A stretch of 64,000 nucleotides of DNA from assembly GCA_003255065.1 (NCBI GenBank), contig QAOA01001289.1, forward strand, positions 57,188 to 121,187, in the 5' to 3' direction. The notes under the pieces were generated by a model. It did not search any database, had not been told where the DNA came from, and worked only from the letters and a program-made list of their open reading frames with translations. Both the position numbers and the translations under genes were made by a program. This DNA comes from Cercis canadensis. Lineage: Eukaryota; Streptophyta; Magnoliopsida; Fabales; Fabaceae. The stretch's first letter is position 1, and each line of letters opens with the position of its first letter. Below, piece by piece: positions 11,371 through 22,459 of the stretch.

Positions 11371-12630
11371 GTAAAGACACTCATGAACTGTAAAAGTCCG
11401 ATCTTGATCAGGATGAAAGCACATTTCCTCCTTCCCCATTGGTTAAAGATCAGAAATGAAAGTTAGGAAAGTCCCTTTCTAATCCAACCTACCAAACAGC
11501 CCTTTCAACTGTTGTACCTCTTAGCTGTGTTAGGCAAGCACCATGGTATCAAATCAGCTACTAGTCTCGTGGACACTTTACCTGCTTTCCGTTGACGTCA
11601 TAAATTAGCTGGTATGTAGATTGTACAATCAGTTTAAGCTTAATAGTCACCACATGAATTTGTATCTTTACCTTTTGATTTGTAAGGTCATGCCAATCAG
11701 CAGGAGGTCTCTTGGGAATCGTTTGACAGTATCAAATCAGATACAGCTCGTTCATTTCCTTTGAGATATGGTCAGTTAAGACAACCCTATCTCCTCTAAT
11801 TTTCTTTTGGAACAAAGACACTAGCTTATTTTGATACAGTGAACCATAAAATCATGAGTGTGAGAGTGGCAGGAAATACTCTTAGACGCCATGAATAGGA
11901 CTTTTCAAAATTTAAAACTAAATCAGTTCTAAAACACAATAATAATCAATATTCAGTTATCTTCAAGAATTAGTTCTCTAACCTTAAGAACTAGTTCTTC
12001 GATAAAGCAGAATTCAACAAAGAAAGAGGGCCAGTTAAAACACTTAAGATCAGAACAAGAGAAACTCAGAAAATTATGCTCATGCAACAGAAATACATAA
12101 AAATCTCAGAAATACAAATAACTCAAAATTAAAAAAATGAAAGGAGAAAAGGGATTTGCAAGAGATTTTTATAGCAGTTCGGCAACATTGCCTACATTCA
12201 TTTCTCCTAAAAGTTTGGGCTTCCACTAAAATCTGAGTTTCGTTATCCAAGCTTTACATCCTTAGTTTTTCTTCAAGCTAACTAAGAACTCACATCTTCT
12301 AGCAAACACACTATAGAGATCACTCATTCAGATTTCTCCCATAAAAACATGGATACAAAATCTCATTCCTCATAAATGAAGCCCCACTAAAAAAACAACT
12401 CTCTCAACAGAGAAGAATATTAAAGCTATCGTACTTGGAGAAGAAGAAGAAGAGGTACAAATACTTAATATTTTAATATTGTTTATAAAATTTAATATTT
12501 TCCCCCATTGAATTTGTTCTAGTTCTGCCCATGTTTCGCTTATCTTATTTTAGTAAGTTTGTTAGGTGCCCCAATGAATTAGCCACTCCATATAAAATTT
12601 CAATGAAACAAAGCGGCTAAACCACCTATT
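11371..12630. other. Intergenic DNA, no gene seen
   Basis: No supported open frame or repeat. A homologue of the remaining C-terminal part of MET1 was looked for and not recognised. Confidence 0.4.
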
Positions 12631-12647
12631 AGTATGATAGTGAAAAT

Positions 12648-12794
12648 ACCAACAGGTTTGGTTGAGCTAGTAAAGATTGAAATAGTTTCTTGTTGATAGG
12701 TCATGTGTAAATATCACTATAAATTCTTGCTAAGACTAGCTTTAGAATGGGTAACCTCCTTTCATCTCAAACTTTTAAGTATGAAAAAAAAAAA
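12648..12794 (+). mobile_element. tRNA-derived SINE with 17-bp target duplication
   Basis: A 147-bp segment flanked by 17-bp direct repeats at 12631-12647 and 12795-12811 (AGTATGATAGTGAAAAT versus AGTATGAAGGTGAAAAT, 15 of 17 identical). The head GGTTTGGTTGAGCTAGTAAA at about 12655 resembles a tRNA A-box region, and an A-tract of about a dozen bases ends the element before the right repeat. Its sequence differs from the SINE at 2897, so it is probably another family. Confidence 0.65.
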
Positions 12795-12959
12795 AGTATG
12801 AAGGTGAAAATCAAAAGAAAATTTAAAGGAACAAGGAGGATACTACCATTCTTTTCTTCTTCCATCATGCTAAATGTGAACCAAATTTAGTTTCTATGGC
12901 GGAAAGAAAGTCACATGCAGGAATCTTGTGTTATTTCTTTGTCAATTCTTCCAAAAAAT

Positions 12960-13260
12960 CCTGTTAATAAAGGGGGTAACGACGAGAGGCAGCTAAACCT
13001 TTATCAGAGTACCTTGAAAGGTAACTTTTCTTTTTTACATTAATTAAAAGGAATTGATAGGCTACACCACCGGGCCATGGACTGGACGAGGGAAAGGGGG
13101 ATATGACTTGGAAGCTGCCTTTTCTCTTCAGCCCAATGAAGATGGCATCAATAGTTGGAGTTGGTGCTTCTCCGTTCGAAAGTAAGAACAACTTCCATCT
13201 GACCGCTTTCACGCTTCCTGAATCCAGCGGGTGAATCTAATATGAATAGTTCGCCAGGGG
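12960..13260. other. GC-richer stretch of unknown origin
   Basis: Base composition is visibly less AT-rich than on either side (for example CACCGGGCCATGGACTGGAC near 13070). An 82-codon open frame lies on minus at 12964-13212 but shows no family I recognise. Composition would fit organelle-derived DNA, but no organelle gene was identified. Confidence 0.25.
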
Positions 13261-14366
13261 GAATTTTATCTTCAGGTTGTTAGATCCAAAACTATTTTTG
13301 GGCTTTCACCTAAACTTTTAGATTGAATTAGTTCTTGACATATTATTAGAGCGGTAAAATTCACCCAAGTGATAGTGGAGTAAGGCTACACCACCTTTTA
13401 GAGGGGGTGTAATATAGCACTCACCTTAATTAAAACTAGTTTGTCATAATAATAAAACTTTTATATTGTGTTGTGAATTATTTTGTCATTTTAGGGAAAG
13501 AAACTGCAATTATTTTCTGCTTCCAGCGTGTTTTCGATAATCAAATGTGGATTATATGACAGAAGGAAAGCCTCATGTATGTATCTCCGTTTACTTTGTC
13601 CATTCTTTGAGATAAACCTGACAAAATTAAGATAAGGAAGAATATATATGCTACAAAACAAAGAACACGTGACAAAATTGTGTTGAGCTGAAATTAAAGA
13701 CATGACAAAGATAAGGACAGGACCAATTATTTGAAGTAGATATCCATCAACAAATGAAATAGTGTTTAAGCTATTTCTGTTTTTTTCTTTTTTCTTTGAT
13801 TTTGGATCATATATATGTGTGGCTCCAATGGTTTCTGCTGTTCAAGCTGTATGGAAGATAACTAAACCAAGTTTAAAATACTAAACTAAATGTGATTATT
13901 AGTGACAAGATAATCATTGGTCATGTAGAATTACATTTGGTCATTGTTTGGAAAGACAACAGTATATTGTAATTCAAGTGAAATATGATGAAACTTTGAA
14001 ACCGACGTAAAAGTTGTTGTTAAGATCATTAAATTGAATTATGAGGTCATATTTGCAAATATTACATGGATCAAAACACCCTACTTTTGATAATTGGAGA
14101 AAATTATTTATTAATTAAAAAAGATTCTAATTCTACACAATCTCAAAGTTTTGAAAAGCTGGAAATTTATTGAAGCATGGCATTGACCTAGGAAAGACAA
14201 TAAACGTTGGAAGTAAGAATCGTTAAAGACAAGAAGCACAGGGTGCAATTTATTTAAAGCATAATACAACGATAACATAGGCTTCAGGCTTCTGCATTAT
14301 TTACTTAAGACTGACAGCAAGAAGCAAATACATCACAAAGAGAAGCACTATACTTCTCTGCCTTAT

Positions 14367-14981
14367 TCACATTTTGGCGATTTCAGAAGAAGCCTTTCTA
14401 AATGCGACCGGGTAAGGTTCTCCAGGAATAACAGCCAGACGCACAAATCCATCGTCATCGCGAATTCTTCCAATATCTCCAGAAGAAGCAAAGTTCACTA
14501 GTGGTTGAAAGGTCAAGGTATAAGCAAGTGTTCCACTCCTGTGAAGCTTAAAGTAACCAGTGAGTGTGTCAAAGCCTTGATGGTCTTTTGCACCACCAAT
14601 ACCCACAGACCATGTCTCGTTTAAGTCATTAACAACCAGCCACTTTGCCGATAAAGAATGGTGTGGCCTTTCTTCGAATTTGATCTCCAGAGCCCTATTA
14701 ACAGGGACAAAACCCGTTTCCAGTTGAGGTGTGAATACTACTGGCTCACCATTATTGGAAAAAGAGGGTTCTTGGATGACACTAACTGGCCTGGTTGTAT
14801 TCCCAGTTTTGGCGAGTCCAAGCCCGCCACCGTTTGGCCAGATAATTGGCAAGACATAGTATTTGCTACTTGGAAGAAGAGGGTCGCCGTCTATGTCAAG
14901 CACTGGTTCATCTGTGGCTAAGGATAGTTTGGTTGTGAAGGCAAAGAGGAGGAAAGAGATGGTAAGCAATGTAGTCTTCAT
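14367..14981 (-). CDS. Cysteine-free Kunitz-type (STI family) inhibitor, copy 1
   Basis: An intronless gene of 204 codons, the usual size for soybean-trypsin-inhibitor-type proteins. Residues 1-22 form a signal peptide (hydrophobic LLTISFLLFAF core, likely cut before TDEPVLD), so the product enters the secretory pathway or vacuole. The family signature starts at V27 (VLDIDGDPL...KYYV). Later landmarks are GGGLGLAKTGN, WSVG, GDIGRIRDDDG and EPYPVAFRKA at the C-terminus. The mature protein contains no cysteine: positions that carry the four disulfide cysteines in classical members are occupied by other residues (for example TRPVSVIQ where CPLxVVQ is usual). The reactive loop near QLETGFVP has no clear Arg or Lys, so trypsin inhibition cannot be assumed. 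The start is the only Met before the signal peptide. A TATA box lies 63 bp upstream. It is head-to-head with its paralogue at 19306. Confidence 0.95.
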   Translation of the reverse strand: MKTTLLTISFLLFAFTTKLSLATDEPVLDIDGDPLLPSSKYYVLPIIWPNGGGLGLAKTGNTTRPVSVIQEPSFSNNGEPVVFTPQLETGFVPVNRALEIKFEERPHHSLSAKWLVVNDLNETWSVGIGGAKDHQGFDTLTGYFKLHRSGTLAYTLTFQPLVNFASSGDIGRIRDDDGFVRLAVIPGEPYPVAFRKASSEIAKM

Positions 14982-15043
14982 GGTTTTCCAATGATTAAAA
15001 AGCCTTGTTTCTGTTTTGGTGGCTCAATGAGGGTTTAGAGGCC

Positions 15044-15053
15044 TAAATATATA
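15044..15053 (-). promoter_or_regulatory. TATA box of Kunitz copy 1
   Basis: On the minus strand TATATATTTA lies in the context CTCTATATATTTAGGCCTC, about 63 bp upstream of the ATG. The same position in copy 2 reads CTCTATAAATTTAGGCCTC, so the core promoter is conserved between the two copies. Confidence 0.7.
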
Positions 15054-15260
15054 GAGTAATTCCAAGATATTTTGTACTGTAAAAAATTCATGAAACACGT
15101 GAGAAACTATAAATAAAAAGATGCCATAGCATATACCACGAGACAACAAAGCATAAATTGAAACAGTGAAAATGCAATTATTTTCTTTCACAGCTGGGCC
15201 CACTTTCTCCTTCTTTCTATGGCGTATGAACAGTTCTGGTATTAATTCCCTAAACTGCAT

Positions 15261-15626
15261 TTTGGTCCCAAAGGTGAGGTTCTTAATCAGTGTGGTTATT
15301 TCAATGGCTTCCCTTTAAATTGGCAGCTAGTTTTCCTTCTTCTGTTTTTATTCTGTTCTTTATTTGTTGGCTCCAAGAAATAAAAGGTAGACTTAGAGGG
15401 ACTCCTTTCTTTTGATATGCTTATATAGACAACTGAAACATAATTTAGACCCAGACAGTCCAATAACTATTTCATTCTAGAATTATATAATAAAAAAGTG
15501 AAAAAGAATGACTCAACCACTTTGTAATCTTAATAATCTTGGTTCAACTAATTAAAAAATTTATTATTATGATAACTTCCATCATATGGCAAATGTTCCT
15601 TCCATAGAACTAATTATGATAATGAA
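15261..15626. other. Spacer between the Kunitz arms, no gene
   Basis: AT-rich DNA with no supported gene, ending at an ATT microsatellite. Confidence 0.4.

Positions 15627-15659
<33 letters not shown>
15627..15659. repeat. (ATT)n microsatellite
   Basis: About eleven ATT units in a row. Confidence 0.9.
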
Positions 15660-15660
<1 letters not shown>

Positions 15661-15841
15661 GATTTTTCTCTGTAAAAAGTGGGTTGTGGATATAAACGTT
15701 CTCTTTCCGAAATGTATGTCACTCTTTTATTCTTTTTCTTAATTGTTTTAAAAATGTAACTACTCCTTAAAAGGTGAGATGTGGACACTAACAATTTTTT
15801 TTTATTCGTTTATAAAAACTAAAAAGCATCCTTACTTTTAT

Positions 15842-16624
15842 GGTTTAATTGTATTTTTGGTTCCTTTATTTTAACAAAGTGAATGATTTTGTCTCATTCT
15901 TTAAAAATTAACGATTTAACCCATCTATTTTAACAAAAGTTGCAAGTTGGGTCATTCCGCCTCTCAAACGGTAAAAAACAGAAATGTTGACATGACAATA
16001 AGAAATTATTATTTTAATCTGATTCAGCTCAAAATACCAAAACTAACTTTAGAAAAAAAAAAAAACTCTTATTTTCCTAATTCATAGGTCCAGATCAAGG
16101 CTTAAAGGTCTCAAAATACAAATCACACAGTTTAGAGTCAAGATCTATGTCTTTCGAACCTCCTCACAAAATTTTAACTTGATCAGACGGTGAATGACAT
16201 TGGATCATCGGTTTGATGAAAACTTCCAAAAAAATACCAAAACATAGGCTTTGATTTTCTGGTAGTTTTCATCAAACCACGATTCGGAATAATTCACTGT
16301 TGGATTGAGCTGAAATTTTGTGGGGAGGATGCTATGACAAAGATCTAGAATTTTAACGGCGGGATTGCGATTCAGAGAACTTTAAGCCTTGCTCTAGAGA
16401 TGTGAATTAGGATAAATGAAATTTTTTTCTGAGGTTAATTTTCGTATTTTAGGCTGAATCATATTAAAATAATAATTTTTTATTGCTTGTTTTGTAACGT
16501 TTGAGAGGCGGAATGACCAAAATTGTATTTTTTTTCAAAATAGAGGGGTTAAATCATTCATTTTAAAGAAAGGGACCAAATCGTTCATCTTATTAAAATA
16601 GGGAACTAAAATTGTAATTAAGCC
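15842..16624. mobile_element. Foldback Mutator-like MITE, 783 bp
   Basis: Long terminal inverted repeats: the left end GGTTTAATTGTATTTTTGG and the right end, read in reverse, GGCTTAATTACAATTTTAG. The arms remain complementary over well over 100 bp and include CCGCCTCTCAAACG paired with CGTTTGAGAGGCGG. It is bounded by 9-bp repeats TACTTTTAT (15833-15841) and TATTTTTAT (16625-16633), 8 of 9 identical. A 9-bp duplication is typical of Mutator-superfamily insertion. No coding capacity. The same family occurs at about 21390-21923 and 59445-59979. Confidence 0.75.
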
Positions 16625-16919
16625 TATTTTTATTCGTTAATAAACAAACAAAAACAAGTATTTAGAAAAGATAAAGTTGGATACCAAAAAAAGAAATCGC
16701 CTTTAACTATTTGTATGTATAAACTATTAATTTGAAGAGTGTTGAAAGTAAAGAGCATCCACGAAACTAAATGTAACCGAGTGATATTGAGATGATATTT
16801 AAAACTTGTAAATTTTATGTTTGNTTTTTCTCTTTTACGATGTGAATAAAAGTTTGTGATCTCTTTTACTTGTAATCCAAAATGCAAAGAAAAAAAAACC
16901 CTAGCTTCAGCATATTTCA

Positions 16920-17600
16920 TTCGTTGGTGAATATCTACCAGAAATAAGTGGTCCCTCCCTTATCTTTAGCTCAGCAAAATTTTGTCACGTGTTCTTTATT
17001 TATTTTGTCGCATACATATCAGTCCATATTATAGTACAAAGTGATCCATAACATAATTGGCTAACTTGTCTTTTGCTCATAATATGGCCACTTGTTGCAT
17101 ATATGGTACGTGAGCTGGTCTCAACAACCCTCCAAGTGTGCATCTAACCTATATATTAGCCAGGTTCTTTTGCTTTTTTACCTACATGCATAAGTACAAC
17201 ACTTCTGAAACCCTCCAATCATGCATCTAACCTATATCTTAACCAGGTTCTTTTGTTTTTTATTCCCAGTTGCATTGGTAGTAAACCTGCACATATAATA
17301 TCATTTCAGTTCNTTAATATAGTACAAAGTGATCCATAACATAATTGGCTAACTTGTCTTTTGCTCATAATATGGCCACTTGTTGCATATATGGTATGTG
17401 AGCTGGTCTCAACAACCCTCCAAGTGTGCATCTAACCTATATATTAGCCAGGTTCTTTTGCTTTTTTACCTACATGCTAAGTACAACACTTCTGAAACCC
17501 TCCAATCATGCATCTAACTTATATCTTAACCAGGTTCTTTTTTTTTATTCCCAGTTGCATTGGTAGTAAACCTGCACATATAATATCATTTCAGTTCAAC
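16920..17600 (+). repeat. Orphan copy of Kunitz 3'-flanking DNA
   Basis: The stretch from TGGTGAATATCTACC to GTCACGTGTTC...TTTTGTCGCATACATAT matches the 3' flank of Kunitz copy 2 at 20685-20800 in the same orientation, and what follows (GTGATCCATAACATAATTGG) resembles 21100-21190. No Kunitz coding sequence lies beside it, so a third gene copy was probably lost. Bases 17030-17312 are repeated at 17314-17596 around a single N and may be an assembly artefact. Confidence 0.6.
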
Positions 17601-17754
17601 TAGATATGTGAAACTTTAGAAGAAATTATACTTATTCATTTTGATTTTTTTTTTCTATTAAAGGCTACATAATAGGGGTAGTTTATTTCTCCTAAAATCT
17701 CATCTCACCTACTTCTAATAAAATTTCTAGTCGGTACCTCTATAATAAAATGGA

Positions 17755-17965
17755 GGTTTCTTTGATACTTTTAGTATTTATGTAGTATGTCATACTACAT
17801 AAAAATAACCAATAAATGAATGACATGTGTACAAATTAACTGTTTTTAAATTTGTTTAAAAAATTAAATAAATTATATTTTATATATAATAAAAAATGAA
17901 AATTATGTATGTTTGCCACGTCAGTGTAATATGACATACTTACGTAGTATCATAGAATCCCCGTA
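17755..17965. mobile_element. Short palindromic MITE
   Basis: About 210 bp with inverted ends: TTTGATAC...ATGTAGTATGTCATAC on the left pairs with GTAATATGACATAC...GTAGTATCATAGAA on the right, with an AT-only centre. A diverged relative lies at about 61985-62190. The exact ends and target repeat could not be fixed. Confidence 0.5.
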
Positions 17966-18438
17966 ATAAAATACCACATACTCAACTACTAAAGTGTTTC
18001 ATTTGCTCTATCCACCTTATCTTTGGTTTCAATTACAATGCCAACTTATATCCAAACTTACCTATTAATATGACATCATATGATTGCTCATCTTTCATGG
18101 ATGGGAAATCAATGGCACATAATAATGAAAAGACAGTTCTGTCCTCAGCAGAAAGCAGAAAGTCAACTAAGACTTAACTTGTGCAATTAAGTTCAGCTTT
18201 CTAAACAATGGCAAATCCGTCTTTAGCTATTAATGGGCTTCTGGCTACCCACATGCCATCACCTGCATGTTAAATGAACAGACAATTTTGTATGGGAATT
18301 AAAATTGACAAAAATTTCAATAGATAAGGGTGAAATGGTAAGTTTGTTTATTTTTTTTAATTTAAGGTGCTCATTCTAAAAACTCAAAGTGGATTTGTAC
18401 AATTTCCCAAATACTAAATCCAGGAAAAAAAGTTTACA

Positions 18439-18472
<34 letters not shown>

Positions 18473-18689
18473 NAGGAACAAAAGTCATACATTTAACTAA
18501 TTAAGATAGTTGTGTTATCTACTATTAACACCATCAGATGAAATATACGTAGAACATGAATTTAAAGCAGATTTAATGGCTTTTATAAGTGGGTAAGTAG
18601 TACATAAATATAACTTCACTAAATACTTTGGAGATGACTTAAGCCAAAGTCTGAGCAACTGAGATTACCATAGGACCGCATGACTTAGC
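17966..18689. other. Spacer, no gene; contains a poly-A run
   Basis: AT-rich DNA without a supported gene. About 30 A residues end at an ambiguous base at 18473, which may be a sequencing or assembly limit. Confidence 0.4.
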
Positions 18690-19233
18690 TTTGAAAGAAA
18701 ATAATTGCATTTTCACTGTTTCAATTCATGCTTCTTTGTCTATTGCGGTATATGCTATGGCATCTTTCGTTTGTAATTTATTTCGTGCTTCAAGAATCTC
18801 TTACGAATTTTTATGTACATCATCGATGGAGTCTAAATTTTATACAAATGACTTAATTTATATATATATTTTTTGTAATAATCACTTCATAAAAGCTATT
18901 TTAATGATGATCTAGGTAATATTAAATAGTTTTTGTATAATTCACTTCCAGAAATCATGACAAAAGGTGATAAAACTAGAATCATTATAGAGAATCAATC
19001 ATGATCATCTATTTTATATTTTTATGATTTTTATATCAAAAATATATTTTAGAATTTAGAAATATCTTAAATTGAGATATGTTAGTAGTTTAAGAATATT
19101 AATATCTTAAATTTAATTTATTATAAGCAAAATTATAAAATTTTAGTAACTTACGTAAATATTTGATTTTTCATAGCCGATCTACCAAAAATATGACTCA
19201 TCTTTCGCAGTACAAAATGTCTTGGAATTTCTC

Positions 19234-19240
19234 TATAAAT
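19234..19240 (+). promoter_or_regulatory. TATA box of Kunitz copy 2
   Basis: TATAAAT lies 66 bp upstream of the ATG in a segment otherwise conserved with copy 1. The DNA from about 26 bp further upstream differs from copy 1 because of the extra ~390 bp. Confidence 0.75.
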
Positions 19241-19305
19241 TTAGGCCTCTCAGCCCTCATTGAGCCACCAAAGCACAAACAGAGCCTTTTTATCATTGCA
19301 AAACC

Positions 19306-19911
19306 ATGAAGACTGCATTGCTTACCCTCTCTTTCCTCCTCTTTGCCTTCACAACCAAACTATCCTTAGCCACAACTGAACCAGTGCTTGACATAGACGG
19401 CGAGCCTCTTGTTCCAGGTAGCAAATACTATGTCTTGCCACATATCTGGCCAGGTGGAGGTGGGCTTGGACTCGCCAAGACTGGGAATGAAACCAGAGCA
19501 GTTAGTGTCATCCAAGAACCCTCTTATTCCAATAATGGCGAGCCAATAGTACTCACACCTCAACTGGAAAAGGATTTTGTTCCTGTTGATAGGGCTCTGG
19601 AGATCAAATTCGGAGAAAGGCCACACCATTCAAAGTGGTTGATTGTTAATGACTTAAAAGAAACATGGTCTGTGGGTACTGGTAGTGCAAAAGACCATCA
19701 AGGCTTTGACACACTCACTGGTTACTTTAAGGTTCACAGGTATGCAGCATATGCTTATAGCTTTACCTTTCAACCATTAGTGAACTTTGCTTCTTCTGGA
19801 GATATTGGAAGAATTCGCGATGATGATGGAAATGTGCGTCTGGCTGTTGTTCCTGGAGAACCTTACCCGGTCATATTTAGAAAAGCTTCTTCTGAAATCG
19901 CTAAAATGTGA
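19306..19911 (+). CDS. Cysteine-free Kunitz-type (STI family) inhibitor, copy 2
   Basis: An intronless gene of 201 codons, a close paralogue of the gene at 14367-14981. It has a signal peptide of 22 residues (MKTALLTLSFLLFAF...), the family signature VLDIDGEPL...KYYV, then GGGGLGLAKTGN, WSVG, GDIGRIRDDDG and EPYPVIFRKA. It also has no cysteine. Compared with copy 1 it lacks three residues (SLS/A region near HHSKWL) and reads QLEKDFVP where copy 1 has QLETGFVP, placing a Lys in the presumed reactive-loop area; whether that Lys is the P1 residue cannot be settled without a structural alignment. The ATG follows CAAAACC and precedes the only signal peptide. Known family roles are inhibition of serine, cysteine or aspartic proteases and storage or defence; the target here is unknown. 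Confidence 0.95.
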   Translation: MKTALLTLSFLLFAFTTKLSLATTEPVLDIDGEPLVPGSKYYVLPHIWPGGGGLGLAKTGNETRAVSVIQEPSYSNNGEPIVLTPQLEKDFVPVDRALEIKFGERPHHSKWLIVNDLKETWSVGTGSAKDHQGFDTLTGYFKVHRYAAYAYSFTFQPLVNFASSGDIGRIRDDDGNVRLAVVPGEPYPVIFRKASSEIAKM

Positions 19912-20839
19912 ATCGAGTATTAGGGCAGAGAAGTATGATGCTTCTCTTTCTGATGTATTTGCTTCTTGCTCTTAGTCTTAAGTAAATAATGCAGAAGCCT
20001 GAAGCCTATATTATCGTTGTATTATGCTTTAAATAAATTGCACCCCGTGCTTCTTGTCTTTAACGATTCTTACTTCCAAAGTTTTTTGTATTACCTAGGT
20101 CAATGCCATATTGTTCAATAATCTGGCTTTTCAAAACCTTAAGATTGTCTAGAATTAGAAACACTTTTTAATTAATAAATAATTTCCTCCAATTATCATA
20201 AGTAGGGTTTTTCTTTTTTTATTTTACATCCAAAGTATTTTTAGACTTTTTGAATATGGGACTAATCCCTATTCAAGATGAGAGCAATAACCAGTAAATT
20301 TTCCTCAACAAATACAACTTAAAGAATTTGAATTCAGGCCTTTTAGCCTAGAATGCCTTGAGACTCAACCTACTTTCATTAAACTAACACTTTGCTAATT
20401 CAAAAATAGAATGTTTTGATCCATGTAAATTTTGCAAATATGACCTCATAATTCAATTTAATGATCTTAACAACAAATTTTATGCGGGTTTCAAAGTTTC
20501 ATCATATTTAACTTAAGTTACAATATATCATTATCTTCACAAGCAATGACCAAGTGTAATTTCGTTTAGTCATCTTCCTTACAACTTGAACAGTAAAAAT
20601 CATTAAAGCCACACACATATATATATATGATCCAAAATCAAAGAAAAGAAGAGAAAACAGAAATAGCTTGAACAGTAATTCATTTGTTGATGGATATCTA
20701 CTTCAAATAGTCCTGTCCTTATCTTTGTCATGTCTTTATCTTTAGCTCAACACAATTTTGTCACGTGTTCATTATTTGTTTTGTAGCATATATATTCTTC
20801 CTTATCTTAATTTTCCTGCAACAACAAACGCTTGGTAGG

Positions 20840-21345
20840 CAGAGATTAAGTTGTCCCTTTCTTAACGACAGAGTTGCTGAAAATTATTGACACATGTTCG
20901 GTTCATATGGTCCACGATATTTTTCGTACATTTCTCTCTTCCGATTCCAGAAAGGGTTTACAGTAGAAACGTAATGCATAAACTTTATAGTTGTTAGCGA
21001 TCATAAATGAAAGTTTTAATATAGTTATTTGTACACACTAGGCCCCAGTACTTTTCATAATAATTTACTTTGTCAGCTTTCTCATATGTCATAGTACAAT
21101 GTGGTCCATAGCTTAACGTGACTACCTTGTCTTTAGCTTATAGTGCAACTTAACGTGGCTACCTTATCTATCGCTCATAGTGTGGCTACTCGTTGCAAGT
21201 TTTATGGGACCCCCACTGATCCATTTACTAGATAACTATTATCATATACTATATATCCACATAGCATTATATTATATAGGTGCATGCTATGGAGCTGCAC
21301 CATTGGGATGACATTCCAATGATTTTATGTATTATATTTGATTGA
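20840..21345. repeat. Kunitz-flank segment, direct copy of 25976-26890
   Basis: From AGATTAAGTTGTCCC through GTTGCTGAAAATTATTGACA to GGTGCATGCTATGG this matches 25976-26166 plus 26594-26890 in the same orientation. The second copy carries about 425 bp (26167-26593) that are absent here. A third short piece (TAGGTGCATGCTATGG to TTTGATTGAATCT) is present at 22328-22402. Confidence 0.75.
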
Positions 21346-21351
21346 ATCTAG

Positions 21352-21356
<5 letters not shown>

Positions 21357-21389
<33 letters not shown>
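21357..21389. repeat. (TA)n microsatellite
   Basis: About sixteen TA units, ending at an ambiguous base at 21390. Confidence 0.85.
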
Positions 21390-21923
21390 NAATTTTAGTC
21401 TTCTTATTTTAACTACTTGAACGTTTTGGTCCCATTTCTTTAAAAATAAACTATTGAGTCCCTCTATATTCATAAAATATACAAGTTTAGTCCATTTATC
21501 TTTAAGTCAAAATTCTTAGGTTTATTTCAAGATGTAAAGTTCTCTTATTCATAATCCCACCGTTCAGATTAAAGGGCTACATCTTGTGAATCTTCTCACT
21601 AAATTTGAGTTAACGGTGAAACTAAGCCCAAAATACCAAAACCATAAGTTTTCATCTAACCAAAAATTTAGACTTATTCACCGTTAGATCGAGTTGAAAT
21701 TTAATGGAAAGACTCACAAGACGTAGCTTTTCAATCTGAACGGTGGGATTATGAATTAGAGAACTTTACACCTTGAAATAAACCTAAGAATTTTGACTTA
21801 AAGATAAATAGACTAAACTTATATATTTTATGAATATAGAGGGACTCAATAGTTCATTTTTAAAGAATGAGGACCAAAACGTTCAAGTGGTTAAAATAGG
21901 GAAACCAAAATTGTAATTAAACC
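21390..21923. mobile_element. Foldback MITE, same family as 15842-16624
   Basis: The arms are complementary over most of their length: TTTTAACTACTTGAACGTTTTGG on the left pairs with the reverse of CCAAAACGTTCAAGTGGTTAAAA on the right, and both carry ATCCCACCGTTCAGATT or its complement. The right end is GTAATTAAACC. The left terminus is lost in the TA run and N, so no target repeat can be read. Confidence 0.65.
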
Positions 21924-22414
21924 TAAAATGTAAAAAGAATACCAAGTAAAAAAAACATACCAAGAAATTATTTTATCAAGTTTACTTTTAGCACGTTTTT
22001 TTATATCGTATTATTCTTACATTTTATAAAAAAATTATGTGTTTAGTCATGTACTCAATTACTCGATTTTTTTAGATTTTTGTAATGATACCAAAATTAT
22101 ATTATAAGTCTCACTGAATTCCACCCAACTGATAAAATGTAGCATAGTACTCGCTGAAAAAAGAAAAGTCATGTGATCTCTAAAGGAGAGATTACACTTC
22201 TCTCACTCTTTTCATTCGGTCGCCCTTTCCTCCGGAACGCTTCCAGCAGGCTTTGACGGCGGAGCTCATGTCCTCACTTTCTAGCTCGTCCATGCCAAAT
22301 TACCTGTAGCATTTTTTTCATTTACGTAATAGGTGCATGCTATGGCGCTACACCATTGGGACCACGTCCCAATGATTTTATGTATTATATTTGATTGAAT
22401 CTTACATCACACTA

Positions 22415-22427
22415 GTGTGTGTGTGTG

Positions 22428-22459
<32 letters not shown>

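Larger units (their letters stand above)
13621..15260. repeat. Left arm of the Kunitz inverted duplication
   Basis: The reverse complement of this segment matches 18690-20815: 5' flank, coding region, 3' untranslated region and about 700 bp beyond. Anchors include the AAGACAAGAAGCAC...GGTGCAATTTATTTAAAGCA block (14225-14262 versus 20025-20065) and TAAGATAAGGAAGAATATAT (13628-13648 versus 20797-20815). The match stops abruptly at about 13621 on this side. Confidence 0.85.
18690..20815. repeat. Right arm of the Kunitz inverted duplication
   Basis: Reverse-complement match to 13621-15260. It is longer because about 390 bp (roughly 18820-19208) lie between the distal 5' flank and the core promoter of copy 2 and are absent from copy 1, where the same flanking segments are nearly adjacent. 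Confidence 0.85.

Noticed and set aside
14658-14921. 87-codon frame opposite Kunitz copy 1, mirrored at 19366-19629 opposite copy 2
   Set aside because: Antisense shadow of the conserved Kunitz coding region; no family similarity.
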